Positions 1 through 5,897 of a DNA stretch of 7,674 bases are shown one piece after another. A model generated the notes under the pieces. It was given only the letters and a program-made list of their open reading frames with translations, searched no databases and had not been told where the DNA came from. Each line of letters starts with the position of its first letter. Positions within the stretch are counted from its first letter, which is position 1. The stretch lies in NCBI GenBank assembly GCA_009919445.1, contig RGBY01000116.1:1-7674 (forward strand), given 5' to 3'. The translations under genes were made by a program, and so were the position numbers. Origin of the DNA: Planctomycetia bacterium (lineage in GTDB: Bacteria > Planctomycetota > Planctomycetia > Pirellulales > UBA1268).

Positions 1-454
1 TTGCATCGACCTGTTGCAGCGACAGCCCTTCAATCGGGTTGTCCTTGTGCACAAAGACTGCCAGCATGTCGAGGGCGGTCGGGATCACTGTCGGGGCATA
101 CCCAAACTTGTCTTTGAACGCATCGATCTCAGTCGGCTTCCAATCACGACTCATCGGGCCAAAGGTGCTCGTTCCCTCCATCAGCGATAGCGGTGCTGAT
201 GAGGAACCCTTCCCTTCAATCCCCTCACGCACATTTGGATAGTGCTCCTTGAAGCCCTCCGTCCACAGGGCCACAAGGTTGTTCGTCGTGTCAGACCCAA
301 CGGACTTCAAAGACCCGGCAACCTCGCCACCAACCGGCTCATAGCCCTTCAAGGCAGGATCGAGATCAGCCCCTTGCAGAGAAACTGGCGGCATCACAGA
401 GACTGCCAGTACGAGCAGGCTCCAGCAAACCGGATGAAGAGTTCCGTGACACAC
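1..454 (-). CDS. pstS: PstS-like phosphate ABC transporter substrate-binding protein, N-terminal part
   Basis: This is the periplasmic protein that binds inorganic phosphate and delivers it to the PstCAB importer. Only the first 151 codons lie in the window; the C-terminus runs off the left edge. From a GTG at 454 there is a hydrophobic signal segment (about residues 11-27), then the mature protein. Family motifs are SVGSDTTNNL (51-60), EGKGSSSAPLSLMEG (80-94), FGPMSRDW (98-105) and the ALDMLAVFVHKDNP strand (127-140), all typical of the PstS fold's phosphate-binding loops. The start is uncertain. GTG 454 is the only plausible in-frame initiator ahead of the signal segment, but it gives a signal peptide without basic residues. 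The ATG at 468 is out of frame by one base and would give M-R-K-R plus a normal signal peptide if the A-run at 461-463 were four long. The family call is firm; the exact paralogue and the start are not. Confidence 0.88.
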   Translation of the reverse strand, partial: MCHGTLHPVCWSLLVLAVSVMPPVSLQGADLDPALKGYEPVGGEVAGSLKSVGSDTTNNLVALWTEGFKEHYPNVREGIEGKGSSSAPLSLMEGTSTFGPMSRDWKPTEIDAFKDKFGYAPTVIPTALDMLAVFVHKDNPIEGLSLQQVDA

Positions 455-519
455 GCTTCGTTTCTCATGTAAACGGTAGGTTCGATTTACCGCGACCGAC
501 CGACTCCCGTTAGACGAGG

Positions 520-553
520 TTATTAGTCGAAGAATGTGAGGGTTTGATGAGCG
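520..553 (-). promoter_or_regulatory. Candidate Pho box and -10 element upstream of the pstS-like gene
   Basis: On the minus strand, 553-536 reads CGCTCATCAAACCCTCAC: two 7-base half-sites (CGCTCAT and CCCTCAC) in the same orientation, 11 bases apart. The enteric PhoB box is CTGTCAT-N4-CTGTCAC, so each half-site keeps five of seven bases, including the TCA(T/C) core. Ten bases further on lies TAATAA (525-520), a reasonable -10 hexamer at the spacing expected when a Pho box replaces the -35. A transcript would begin near 513, about 60 bases before the GTG at 454. The box is seen directly. PhoB control is inferred from the gene's function and the motif geometry. Confidence 0.5.
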
Positions 554-662
554 ATGTGATTTCAGCCCCATGTTCCTCATAAAAACCTTTCAAAAGCTGA
601 GCGAAAACGGGTATCCCCCGGCCCCGTCCCAGAGCTGCCTCCCCCGATCTCATGGTCCTCAC

Positions 663-671
663 TGCTATACT
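663..671 (+). promoter_or_regulatory. Candidate extended -10 promoter for rpe
   Basis: TGCTATACT is an extended -10 (TGn-TATACT) about 70 bases upstream of the rpe ATG at 740. No good -35 is visible 17 bases upstream, which is tolerable for extended -10 promoters. It would drive rpe and probably accD. It lies back-to-back with the pstS regulatory region, so 455-739 looks like a divergent promoter region. The call rests on a short motif only. Confidence 0.35.
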
Positions 672-739
672 CTGCAGGCAATTTTCCTTACCCTGCATCC
701 CTCGCGACCCCACTCTTGCCCGGTTGGGGCTACGACTCC

Positions 740-1459
740 ATGAGCACTCCTGCTGAATCACGATCAGTGACCTCAATCGAAACCATTTTGGCCGATGGGC
801 CGGTTGTCCTGCCAGCGCTGCTGCTTTGCGACTTTGGCCATTTGGCCGACGAAGTTGCTCGCCTTGAGGCTGCCGGCGCCCGTGGCATCCATCTCGATGT
901 CATGGATGGACGCTTTGTCCCCCAGTTGACATACGGCATGGTCGTGGTTGAGGCGGTCCGACGTGCGGCCAGCGTGCCGGTCGAAGTCCACATGATGGTT
1001 GATGAGCCAGAACAAACAGCTGTCTCCTACGCACAGGCTGGTGCTGACATCGTCACCGTTCACATCGAGGGCCTGCCAGACCCGACAGCCACACTGAAGG
1101 CCATTGCGGCCGAGGGGTGCCGGGCCCATCTCGCAATCAGTCCCAACACACCAGTTGAGCGGGTTGAACCCTTTCTCGATGACTGTGATGGGATCTTGAT
1201 CATGAGTGTTGAGCCTGGCTTCGGAGGGCAGTCATTTCAGCCCTCCGCCCTGACCAAGCTTAGTCACCTGCGGGACCTTCGTCACCGTCGCAGCCTCCCC
1301 CTACACCTCGGGGTGGATGGGGGAATTGCCAGCTCAACCATCGGCTCGGTGGCCCATGCCGGTGCTGAGTTGATTGTGGCCGGGAGTGCCGTGATTCGGA
1401 GTGGCGACTATGCGGCAGCCATCCGGGATCTTGAGAGCCTTGCCCGAGAACAGGCCTAA
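740..1459 (+). CDS. rpe: Ribulose-phosphate 3-epimerase (TIM barrel)
   Basis: Interconverts D-ribulose 5-phosphate and D-xylulose 5-phosphate in the pentose phosphate pathway, in the cytoplasm. The 239-residue product has usual family length and order: IHLDVMDGRFVPQLTYG (50-66) with metal/catalytic His51 and Asp53; VEVHMMV (81-87) with His84; MSVEPGFGGQSF (155-166), the phosphate-side loop; LGVDGGI (190-196) with catalytic Asp193; and VAGSAVI (213-219). I chose the ATG at 740. A TTG at 716 is in frame and would add eight residues. Departures from the family: the first strand reads PALLLCDF where PSILSADF is usual, losing the substrate-contact Ser, and the usual NPATP motif is SPNTP (134-138). 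The metal and acid/base residues are all kept, so epimerase chemistry is expected. A related sugar-phosphate epimerase such as the AlsE type is less likely because GFGGQ is canonical for Rpe. Confidence 0.9.
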   Translation: MSTPAESRSVTSIETILADGPVVLPALLLCDFGHLADEVARLEAAGARGIHLDVMDGRFVPQLTYGMVVVEAVRRAASVPVEVHMMVDEPEQTAVSYAQAGADIVTVHIEGLPDPTATLKAIAAEGCRAHLAISPNTPVERVEPFLDDCDGILIMSVEPGFGGQSFQPSALTKLSHLRDLRHRRSLPLHLGVDGGIASSTIGSVAHAGAELIVAGSAVIRSGDYAAAIRDLESLAREQA

Positions 1460-1611
1460 GAGCCGCTTCCGCACGAATCGTGCTGGCACAACGGCCGGAT
1501 TGATTGGTAGGCTGATGACTTCTGATGGGGCCGGCGGCGGCGGTTCGCAGGCCAAGCCTAAGGACCGGCTTGCACCATCGGCGGAAAGGCATGACGCAGA
1601 GGCAGTCGACA

Positions 1612-2511
1612 ATGACCAGCCGGACAACTGACAGGGCAGCAGCGACCACAAACGCCGGGGAATCTTCTCCGCCCGAATCGACACAAAGCCAACGACGGCC
1701 GGGGCCTCGGCCCAAGCGTGGGGTTCCCGAAGGGCTCTGGCTGAAATGCAACGGCTGCGGTGCGACAATTTACCGCAAGGAAGCGGAAAAGATGCTCAAT
1801 GTCTGCCCCCAGTGCGGCTTTCATTGGTACGTCTCAGCTCGTCAGCGAATTGATCAACTCTTCGACCCAGGCACATTTGAAGAATGGGATGGGCAGCTCT
1901 TGCCGACGGATCCGCTTGGGTTCTCCGATAAGAAGCCTTACGCCAAGCGGATTATCTCCGAACAGAAGCGAACTGGGCTATCGGATGCAGCCCTCACTGG
2001 GACCGGCATGATTCGTGCACGGCGGGTTGCCTGCGGGGTCACCGACTCGTCTTTCATTATGGGCAGCATGGGGAGCGTGGTCGGGGAGCGTCTAGCACGC
2101 CTTGTCGAGCGAGCAACCTCCGAGTCACTACCCCTGATTATCATCAGTGCCTCAGGCGGTGGCGCCCGCATGCACGAGGGAATTCTCTCACTGATGCAAA
2201 TGGCCAAGGTCTCGGCAGCACTGGCTCGCTATTCGGAAGCTGGTGGCCTGTTCATCTCGGTTCTGACCAACCCAACAATGGGGGGCGTTGCCGCGAGCTT
2301 TGCTTCATTAGGTGATCTTGTCTTCGCTGAGCCACGGGCTTTAATTGGCTTTGCTGGGCCCCGAACCATTAAGGCAACCATTCGCGTGGAACTGCCTCCC
2401 GGCTTCCAGACGAGTGAGTTTTTGCTCGAGCATGGATTCGTCGACCGCATCATTGACCGCAAGGATCTCAAGAGCGAGATCGCCAGGGCGATTGATTACT
2501 GCGGCGGCTGA
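1612..2511 (+). CDS. accD: Acetyl-CoA carboxylase carboxyltransferase subunit beta
   Basis: AccD pairs with AccA to transfer the carboxyl group from biotin on AccB to acetyl-CoA, making malonyl-CoA for fatty-acid synthesis. The N-terminal zinc ribbon is intact: Cys46-x2-Cys49 and Cys65-x2-Cys68. The crotonase-type carboxyltransferase core follows, with SASGGGARMHEG (179-190), LSLMQMAKVSAAL (192-204), TNPTMGGVAASFASLGD (219-235) and GFAGPRTIKATIRVELPPGFQ (246-266, key residues Gly249, Pro250, Arg251). At 299 residues it matches the roughly 300-residue family length. I chose the ATG at 1612 because AGAGG (1598-1602) sits nine bases upstream; in-frame ATGs at 1591 and 1525 would only extend a low-complexity N-terminus. 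It lies 152 bases after rpe on the same strand, probably in one transcript. The glycine-rich loop carries one Gly more than the common SASGGARMQEG form. No accA is visible in the window. Confidence 0.96.
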   Translation: MTSRTTDRAAATTNAGESSPPESTQSQRRPGPRPKRGVPEGLWLKCNGCGATIYRKEAEKMLNVCPQCGFHWYVSARQRIDQLFDPGTFEEWDGQLLPTDPLGFSDKKPYAKRIISEQKRTGLSDAALTGTGMIRARRVACGVTDSSFIMGSMGSVVGERLARLVERATSESLPLIIISASGGGARMHEGILSLMQMAKVSAALARYSEAGGLFISVLTNPTMGGVAASFASLGDLVFAEPRALIGFAGPRTIKATIRVELPPGFQTSEFLLEHGFVDRIIDRKDLKSEIARAIDYCGG

Positions 2512-2562
2512 GCGTCAGTCATCACGCCAAGCTGGGACGACAGGGTTGCGCCCCTTCCCCGA

Positions 2563-2612
2563 AAGCCAATGCTGCTCGGCACCAGAAGATGCCGACACAC
2601 GACCTTTGGCTT
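2563..2612. repeat. Inverted-repeat structure downstream of accD
   Basis: Two nested inverted repeats: AAGCCAA (2563-2569) pairs with TTGGCTT (2606-2612), and inside them TCGGCA (2576-2581) pairs with TGCCGA (2590-2595) around an eight-base loop. It starts about 50 bases after the accD stop and could stabilise the 3' end of the mRNA or be the first element of a longer structured RNA. There is no T-run after it, so a classical intrinsic terminator is not supported. Confidence 0.4.
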
Positions 2613-2680
2613 CAGGCAACGCTCAGCTCTCCCGCACGACTTCATGCTTCCCCAGGAACGGAACCCCATCTCAATCTTCC

Positions 2681-2818
2681 GGTCGGGGTGCCCGTGCCCT
2701 GAGAGCCGGCGTAGCTGGCCAGCGGAGCCATGGATGGCGGAGCGCAGGCAGCGTCGAACGAGCGAAGGCCAGGATGGCCGCAGCGAGTGTCCGGCGAAAG
2801 GGCATGGGCACCCCGACC
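2681..2818 (+). repeat. Large inverted repeat enclosing GGA-loop hairpins
   Basis: The arms 2681-2700 (starts GGTCGGGGTGCC) and 2799-2818 (ends GGCACCCCGACC) are reverse complements over 20 bases with one mismatch, which would be a G-U pair in the plus-strand RNA. The pairing continues inward after a small internal loop: GCCGG (2705-2709) with CCGGC (2791-2795). Inside lie GCC-ATGGAT-GGC (2727-2738) and GGCC-AGGAT-GGCC (2767-2779). The 13-base GGCCAGGATGGCC recurs exactly in both tandem copies further right, so this element belongs to the same repeat family. The 138-base length is close to the 135-base tandem unit. The following stretch to 2933 shows nothing clear except a partial copy of the unit's right end at 2919-2933. 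Confidence 0.7.
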
Positions 2819-2933
2819 CACGCTGGACGTCGGCGAATCCCGCTCAAAACCGAGTCCGAAATACCAACCAACTCGAACGGCACGTTTCGCTCCCAACAGC
2901 ATTACGAGCATTACCAGTGATGGCCGAGCAACC

Positions 2934-3068
2934 AGCATCCCAAGTGAGCCCGCGACGCCAGCGATCGCTCGCCTTACCAATGCCCGCAGGAGGCGGGCTC
3001 GCCGAGTGGCCGACGGTCACGCCGGTCCGAGGCCTCAGGGTTGCGAGGGCCAGGATGGCCGAGCAACC
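2934..3068 (+). repeat. Tandem repeat unit, copy 1
   Basis: First of two tandem units ending in GATGGCCGAGCAACC. It contains hairpin GCCCGC-AGGAG-GCGGGC (2982-2998). Near its right end is a two-level hairpin in which GGTTGC (3039-3044) pairs with GCAACC (3063-3068) around GGCC-AGGAT-GGCC (3048-3060). The 15-base right-end sequence also precedes the unit at 2919-2933, as if a third copy had decayed. Identity with copy 2 is about 88% by hand alignment, with one single-base gap. I see no coding signal in it. Confidence 0.85.
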
Positions 3069-3204
3069 TACGTCCTAGGTAAGCCCGCAACACCAGTGAT
3101 CGCTCGCCTTGCCAATGCCCGCAGGATGCGGGCCCGCCGAGTGGCCGGCGATCACGCCGGTCCGAGGCCACAAGGGTTGCGAGGGCCAGGATGGCCGAGC
3201 AACC
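3069..3204 (+). repeat. Tandem repeat unit, copy 2
   Basis: Second unit. The hairpin at 3117-3133 is GCCCGC-AGGAT-GCGGGC, the same stem as copy 1 with the loop's last base changed from G to T. A perfect CCGGCG-ATCA-CGCCGG hairpin sits near 3145-3160 but is imperfect in copy 1. The right end repeats the two-level hairpin, now seven base pairs (GGGTTGC 3174-3180 with GCAACCC 3199-3205) around GGCC-AGGAT-GGCC (3184-3196). Most differences from copy 1 fall in the left third; the right-hand hairpin is unchanged. Confidence 0.85.
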
Positions 3205-3205
3205 C
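3174..3205 (-). terminator. Hairpin just after the barrel gene stop, possible terminator
   Basis: The seven-base-pair stem GGGTTGC/GCAACCC encloses a second GGCC/GGCC stem and begins about five bases past the minus-strand stop at 3211-3213. On the minus strand it is followed by TTGTGG, a poor T-tract. It may end or protect the barrel transcript, and it also separates the two convergent transcription units. It is the right end of tandem copy 2, so position alone may explain it. Confidence 0.35.
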
Positions 3206-3210
3206 TGAAA

Positions 3211-4362
3211 CTAGTACCGGCTCTCAAACCCTGCAAAGCCACCGTGGATGATCGATTCGGATCCTGCAGCAACGCCACTCAGACTCGCTGCTGAGGCGGG
3301 TATCGTGCCTGGCCACTGACCGTCGGCCTGGGCAATATTCCCAACGCCAACAACACGGTATCCAATCGAGAGGCTCCAGCGTTCTGTGATATCCCAGGCC
3401 ACTGAGGTATCAACCGAACCGAGCCAGGAAAATACCCCCAAGGTCGACCGCACATCAGCTGTTGAAACTCCGCCGCTCGAACTGACGGCGAGATTGCTGA
3501 TGGAGTTTCCAGCAAGCAAAAACTTGGGAACAATGACAAACCGCATCCTGGGAGCAAACGCCCAGTCGAATCTGCCTCCCATTTGACCCCCAAACAGGTT
3601 GTTGTTTGTGGTGACATCAAAATCGATGGCGCCCGGATCGGCCACGAGGCTTAACTCATCCTGCAGTTGAAAGAAACGAAAGCCTGCCAGCCACATCCAG
3701 TTGAACCGACGGGCGCTTTGATGAAACTCCGGACGCTCACCGAGCGAATAGAGCCAGTTGACCTCCACGTCATTCACCAGATCGGAACGGGTCAGCGCCC
3801 CACTGGCAGCGCCAGTCTGCTGGGGGGCTGTCGAGCCAATGTTGTAAACACCCCAGTAGATCAGTTCGACTGCGTGCTGTTGCTCGTCACCAAACCAACG
3901 TCCCAGCCGCAGATCAACGCCACCTGGCCAACTCGCCGATGCTGAACGGGTCGATACATTCAGTCCCCCGGGGCCGGTTGAAGTGGCACCATCGGGAAGC
4001 GTGCGGGTCATCACCAATCCAGTCGCACTGGCAAACCAGCGTGGCCAGCAGGGAAGTCGGGCCGGGGCAATGCACGAGGAACAGCCGCCATAACGCTGGC
4101 ACCACGGGTCAAGAGCCGGATCAATGCCGCTCTCGGCTACGTCAACAATAATTGCCGGCTCTTCATCAGGCTGGGGGATGTAGAGCGGCGACAGCATTGG
4201 CAGACGATCCGCATCTCCACCAAACTCACTGGCAAATCCGGCAGGACCAGCCAGGGCCATGAGCACCCCCATGACACCGGTAACCAGCCGCCTCCAGAGG
4301 GGCGAAATCGATGCGACTGGGATACAAGAAATCATTGGCTGACGCTTCTTCACGGGGACCAT
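3211..4362 (-). CDS. BBP7-like outer-membrane beta-barrel protein
   Basis: Predicted outer-membrane barrel of the Planctomycete BBP7 type; its cargo or role is unknown. The 383-residue product starts with a long signal peptide: basic residues Lys5, Lys6, Arg24 and Arg25, a hydrophobic stretch about 27-41, and likely cleavage after AGFA (44). A proline-rich linker (53-70) and a short cysteine cluster (Cys88, Cys94, Cys97, Cys105) follow. The barrel starts at WPRWFASATGLVMTR and alternates aromatic and polar strands up to a C-terminal strand, IIHGGFAGFESRY, whose last residue is aromatic as expected for a Bam recognition signal. The start is unsure: GTG 4353 (Val-Lys-Lys-Arg) and ATG 4335 are also in frame, and none has a strong ribosome site. 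It is divergent from folC and convergent with accD, so it is probably a single-gene unit. The family call rests on overall pattern, not a sharp catalytic motif. Confidence 0.75.
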   Translation of the reverse strand: MVPVKKRQPMISCIPVASISPLWRRLVTGVMGVLMALAGPAGFASEFGGDADRLPMLSPLYIPQPDEEPAIIVDVAESGIDPALDPWCQRYGGCSSCIAPARLPCWPRWFASATGLVMTRTLPDGATSTGPGGLNVSTRSASASWPGGVDLRLGRWFGDEQQHAVELIYWGVYNIGSTAPQQTGAASGALTRSDLVNDVEVNWLYSLGERPEFHQSARRFNWMWLAGFRFFQLQDELSLVADPGAIDFDVTTNNNLFGGQMGGRFDWAFAPRMRFVIVPKFLLAGNSISNLAVSSSGGVSTADVRSTLGVFSWLGSVDTSVAWDITERWSLSIGYRVVGVGNIAQADGQWPGTIPASAASLSGVAAGSESIIHGGFAGFESRY

Positions 4363-4386
4363 AGACTTTTCGACGGCGGAGCGTCA

Positions 4387-4407
4387 GAAAATCAGGACCG
4401 AAAATCA
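4387..4407. promoter_or_regulatory. Direct repeat GAAAATCA in the divergent barrel/folC intergenic region
   Basis: GAAAATCA occurs at 4387-4394 and again at 4400-4407, a 13-base period, 26 bases upstream of the barrel start. Short direct repeats in a divergent promoter region can be operator half-sites, but 13 bases is not a common helical spacing. This AT-rich patch is the likeliest promoter area for the barrel gene; I see no convincing -35/-10 pair for either gene. Confidence 0.25.
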
Positions 4408-4481
4408 ATTGCGGTTTGTTGGCTTGAACCATCATTGCCCTGCAAAAGCAGCCAGTCTGCCTGCCTTGCCGAGACCCACAC

Positions 4482-5876
4482 GTGACCACCTCTCAATCTC
4501 ATCAGCCCCGCCGCCTGAATCGGCTTCGAGCCCTGCAATGGCTGGAAAAGCGGGCAAACTTTGAGCGGCAGACGCCCCGCGCTGGTTCATTTGGCCTCGC
4601 TCGGATGCGGAGCCTCCTGAGGGAACTGGATCAGCCGCAACGGAGTTTTCCGGCAGCCCACCTCGCTGGCACCAAGGGAAAGGGGTCCACTGCCGCCATG
4701 CTGGCAGGCATTGTGCGGTCAGCTGGCTATCGTGTGGGCTGCTACCTCTCCCCCCACGTCGATCGCATAGAAGAACGTATCACGGTAGGTGGTCGAGCGA
4801 TCTCCACAGCAGATCTGCTGGAGGCCTTTCAGCGAGTCATTCCTGCCGTTGAAGCCATTGATCGCCGTGCAGCTCGACGAGGAAATGCCGGACCGACCTG
4901 GTTCGAAGTCATGACTGCCCTGGCCTTCACTCACTTTGCTCGTAGCCAGGTCGACTTGGCAGTTATTGAAACCGGTCTTGGTGGTCGGCTTGATGCGACC
5001 AATCTCTGCGTACCAATTGTCTCCATGATTACCAGTGTCAGTTACGATCACATGGAAATGCTGGGCGATACGATCACGGCGATCGCCACCGAAAAGGCAG
5101 GGATCATTCGCCGTCATTGCCCCGTGATTTCAGCGGCAACACACCCAGAGGCGATCTCTGCTGTGACCCAGCAGGCAGCCAGGCGTAGGGCCCGGCTTCT
5201 CCTCCTCGATCGTGACTTCACCGTCACGCCAGAAAAGCTTGCGTCGCGGACAGCACAGCAGTTGATAGCGAATCGCTTCACACTTAACTCCCCACCTGGC
5301 ACCAACATCAGCAGCTACACCACAGCCATGACTGGATACCATCAGGCCGTGAATGCAGCGGTGGCGGTAATGGCCGCCCGGGTTCTGAGTGAACGCGGCC
5401 TAACCATTTCAGACCAGGCAATCCGGCGGGGATTACGACAGACAAGACTCCCGGCTCGTATTGAGTGGCTGGCGACGCGACCCCCGGTCATCCTCGATGC
5501 AGCTCACAACGTTGCCTCGATGCAATCACTTGTGCAGACCCTCAAGCAATCGGCAAAACTGCCCCGCCGCAAGATCCTGATCTTTGCAGCCAGCCGCGAC
5601 AAGCAACTGGTCGAGATGCTGGCAGAATCCCGATCATTCTTTACGGACGTCATCCTGACCCGGTATGCAACCAACCCGCGGGCAGCGACCGTGGCCACGT
5701 TACGTCGGGCGGCCGAACAGGCTGGCTGGCCAGAACCACATCTCGCCTCAACACCGGGCGAGGCCGTCTCGATCGCTCGGCGTCTGGCGGCTGGTCGCGG
5801 CCTCGTCTGTGTGGCAGGCAGTTTTTTTCTGGCTGCTGAAGCACGTGCTGCGCTCGCTGCAGAACAGCCTGGCTGA
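4482..5876 (+). CDS. folC: Bifunctional dihydrofolate synthase / folylpolyglutamate synthase
   Basis: Adds glutamate to dihydropteroate and then to reduced folates, using ATP, in the cytoplasm. The Mur-ligase-type fold is clear. The P-loop is AGTKGKGST (62-70), where Lys65 replaces the more usual Asn. Next come the folate-side SPHVDRIEERI (90-100), ETGLGGRLDATN (163-174), and SYDHMEMLGDTITAIATEKAGI (187-208, with Asp189, His190, Glu204 and Lys205). The C-terminal domain carries ILDAAHN (337-343) and FAASRDK (368-374), the counterparts of DGAHN and the GA-x-DKD motif. At 464 residues it is somewhat longer than typical bacterial FolC. The start is GTG at 4482, 13 codons before the conserved first helix; a weak GAG lies about nine bases upstream. 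It converges on the S41 protease gene with only 21 bases between stops. In many bacteria folC directly follows accD; here the two are about 2 kb apart. Confidence 0.95.
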   Translation: MTTSQSHQPRRLNRLRALQWLEKRANFERQTPRAGSFGLARMRSLLRELDQPQRSFPAAHLAGTKGKGSTAAMLAGIVRSAGYRVGCYLSPHVDRIEERITVGGRAISTADLLEAFQRVIPAVEAIDRRAARRGNAGPTWFEVMTALAFTHFARSQVDLAVIETGLGGRLDATNLCVPIVSMITSVSYDHMEMLGDTITAIATEKAGIIRRHCPVISAATHPEAISAVTQQAARRRARLLLLDRDFTVTPEKLASRTAQQLIANRFTLNSPPGTNISSYTTAMTGYHQAVNAAVAVMAARVLSERGLTISDQAIRRGLRQTRLPARIEWLATRPPVILDAAHNVASMQSLVQTLKQSAKLPRRKILIFAASRDKQLVEMLAESRSFFTDVILTRYATNPRAATVATLRRAAEQAGWPEPHLASTPGEAVSIARRLAAGRGLVCVAGSFFLAAEARAALAAEQPG

Positions 5877-5897
5877 TCTCCCACTGCCTCAGGGCGG

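Larger units (their letters stand above)
2681..3205 (+). ncRNA. Candidate structured RNA with CsrA-type GGA-loop hairpins
   Basis: Read on the plus strand, five hairpins present an AGGA(T/G) pentaloop closed by C-G: loops at 2771-2775, 2988-2992, 3052-3056, 3123-3127 and 3188-3192. A sixth (2727-2738) has ATGGAT in its loop. The stems are of two different sequences (GGCC and GCCCGC) while the loop stays the same, which suggests the loop is the conserved part. CAGGA(T)G in a hairpin loop is the known binding site of CsrA/RsmA, and CsrB-type decoy RNAs are arrays of such hairpins. No clear promoter or terminator is seen, so the RNA could also be the 3' UTR of accD. It could instead be a REP-like dispersed repeat with no regulatory role. 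The hairpins are directly visible; the function is inferred. Confidence 0.3.

Noticed and set aside
510..776. Minus-strand open frame of 88 codons in the pstS-rpe intergenic region
   Set aside because: Overlaps the Pho box and the start of rpe, and has no recognisable motif.
1471..1483. GCACGAATCGTGC inverted repeat between rpe and accD
   Set aside because: Six-base arms around a single base cannot form an RNA hairpin, and one isolated copy is weak evidence for an operator.
1260..1768. Minus-strand open frames of 144 and 163 codons opposite rpe/accD
   Set aside because: Antisense shadows of two well-identified genes, with low-complexity Arg/Pro/Ser-rich products.
2681..3205. CRISPR array or integron attC sites
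   Set aside because: Only two full units of 135 bases with no short repeat/unique spacer pattern, and no RYYYAAC/GTTRRRY core pair at the unit ends.
2569..3251. Several long open frames on both strands across the repeat region (for example 2642-2980 minus, 2730-3251 plus)
   Set aside because: Arg/Pro/Ala-rich products with no domain, no ribosome sites, overlapping in several frames, and the periodicity follows the DNA repeat. They are what GC-rich repeated DNA gives by chance.
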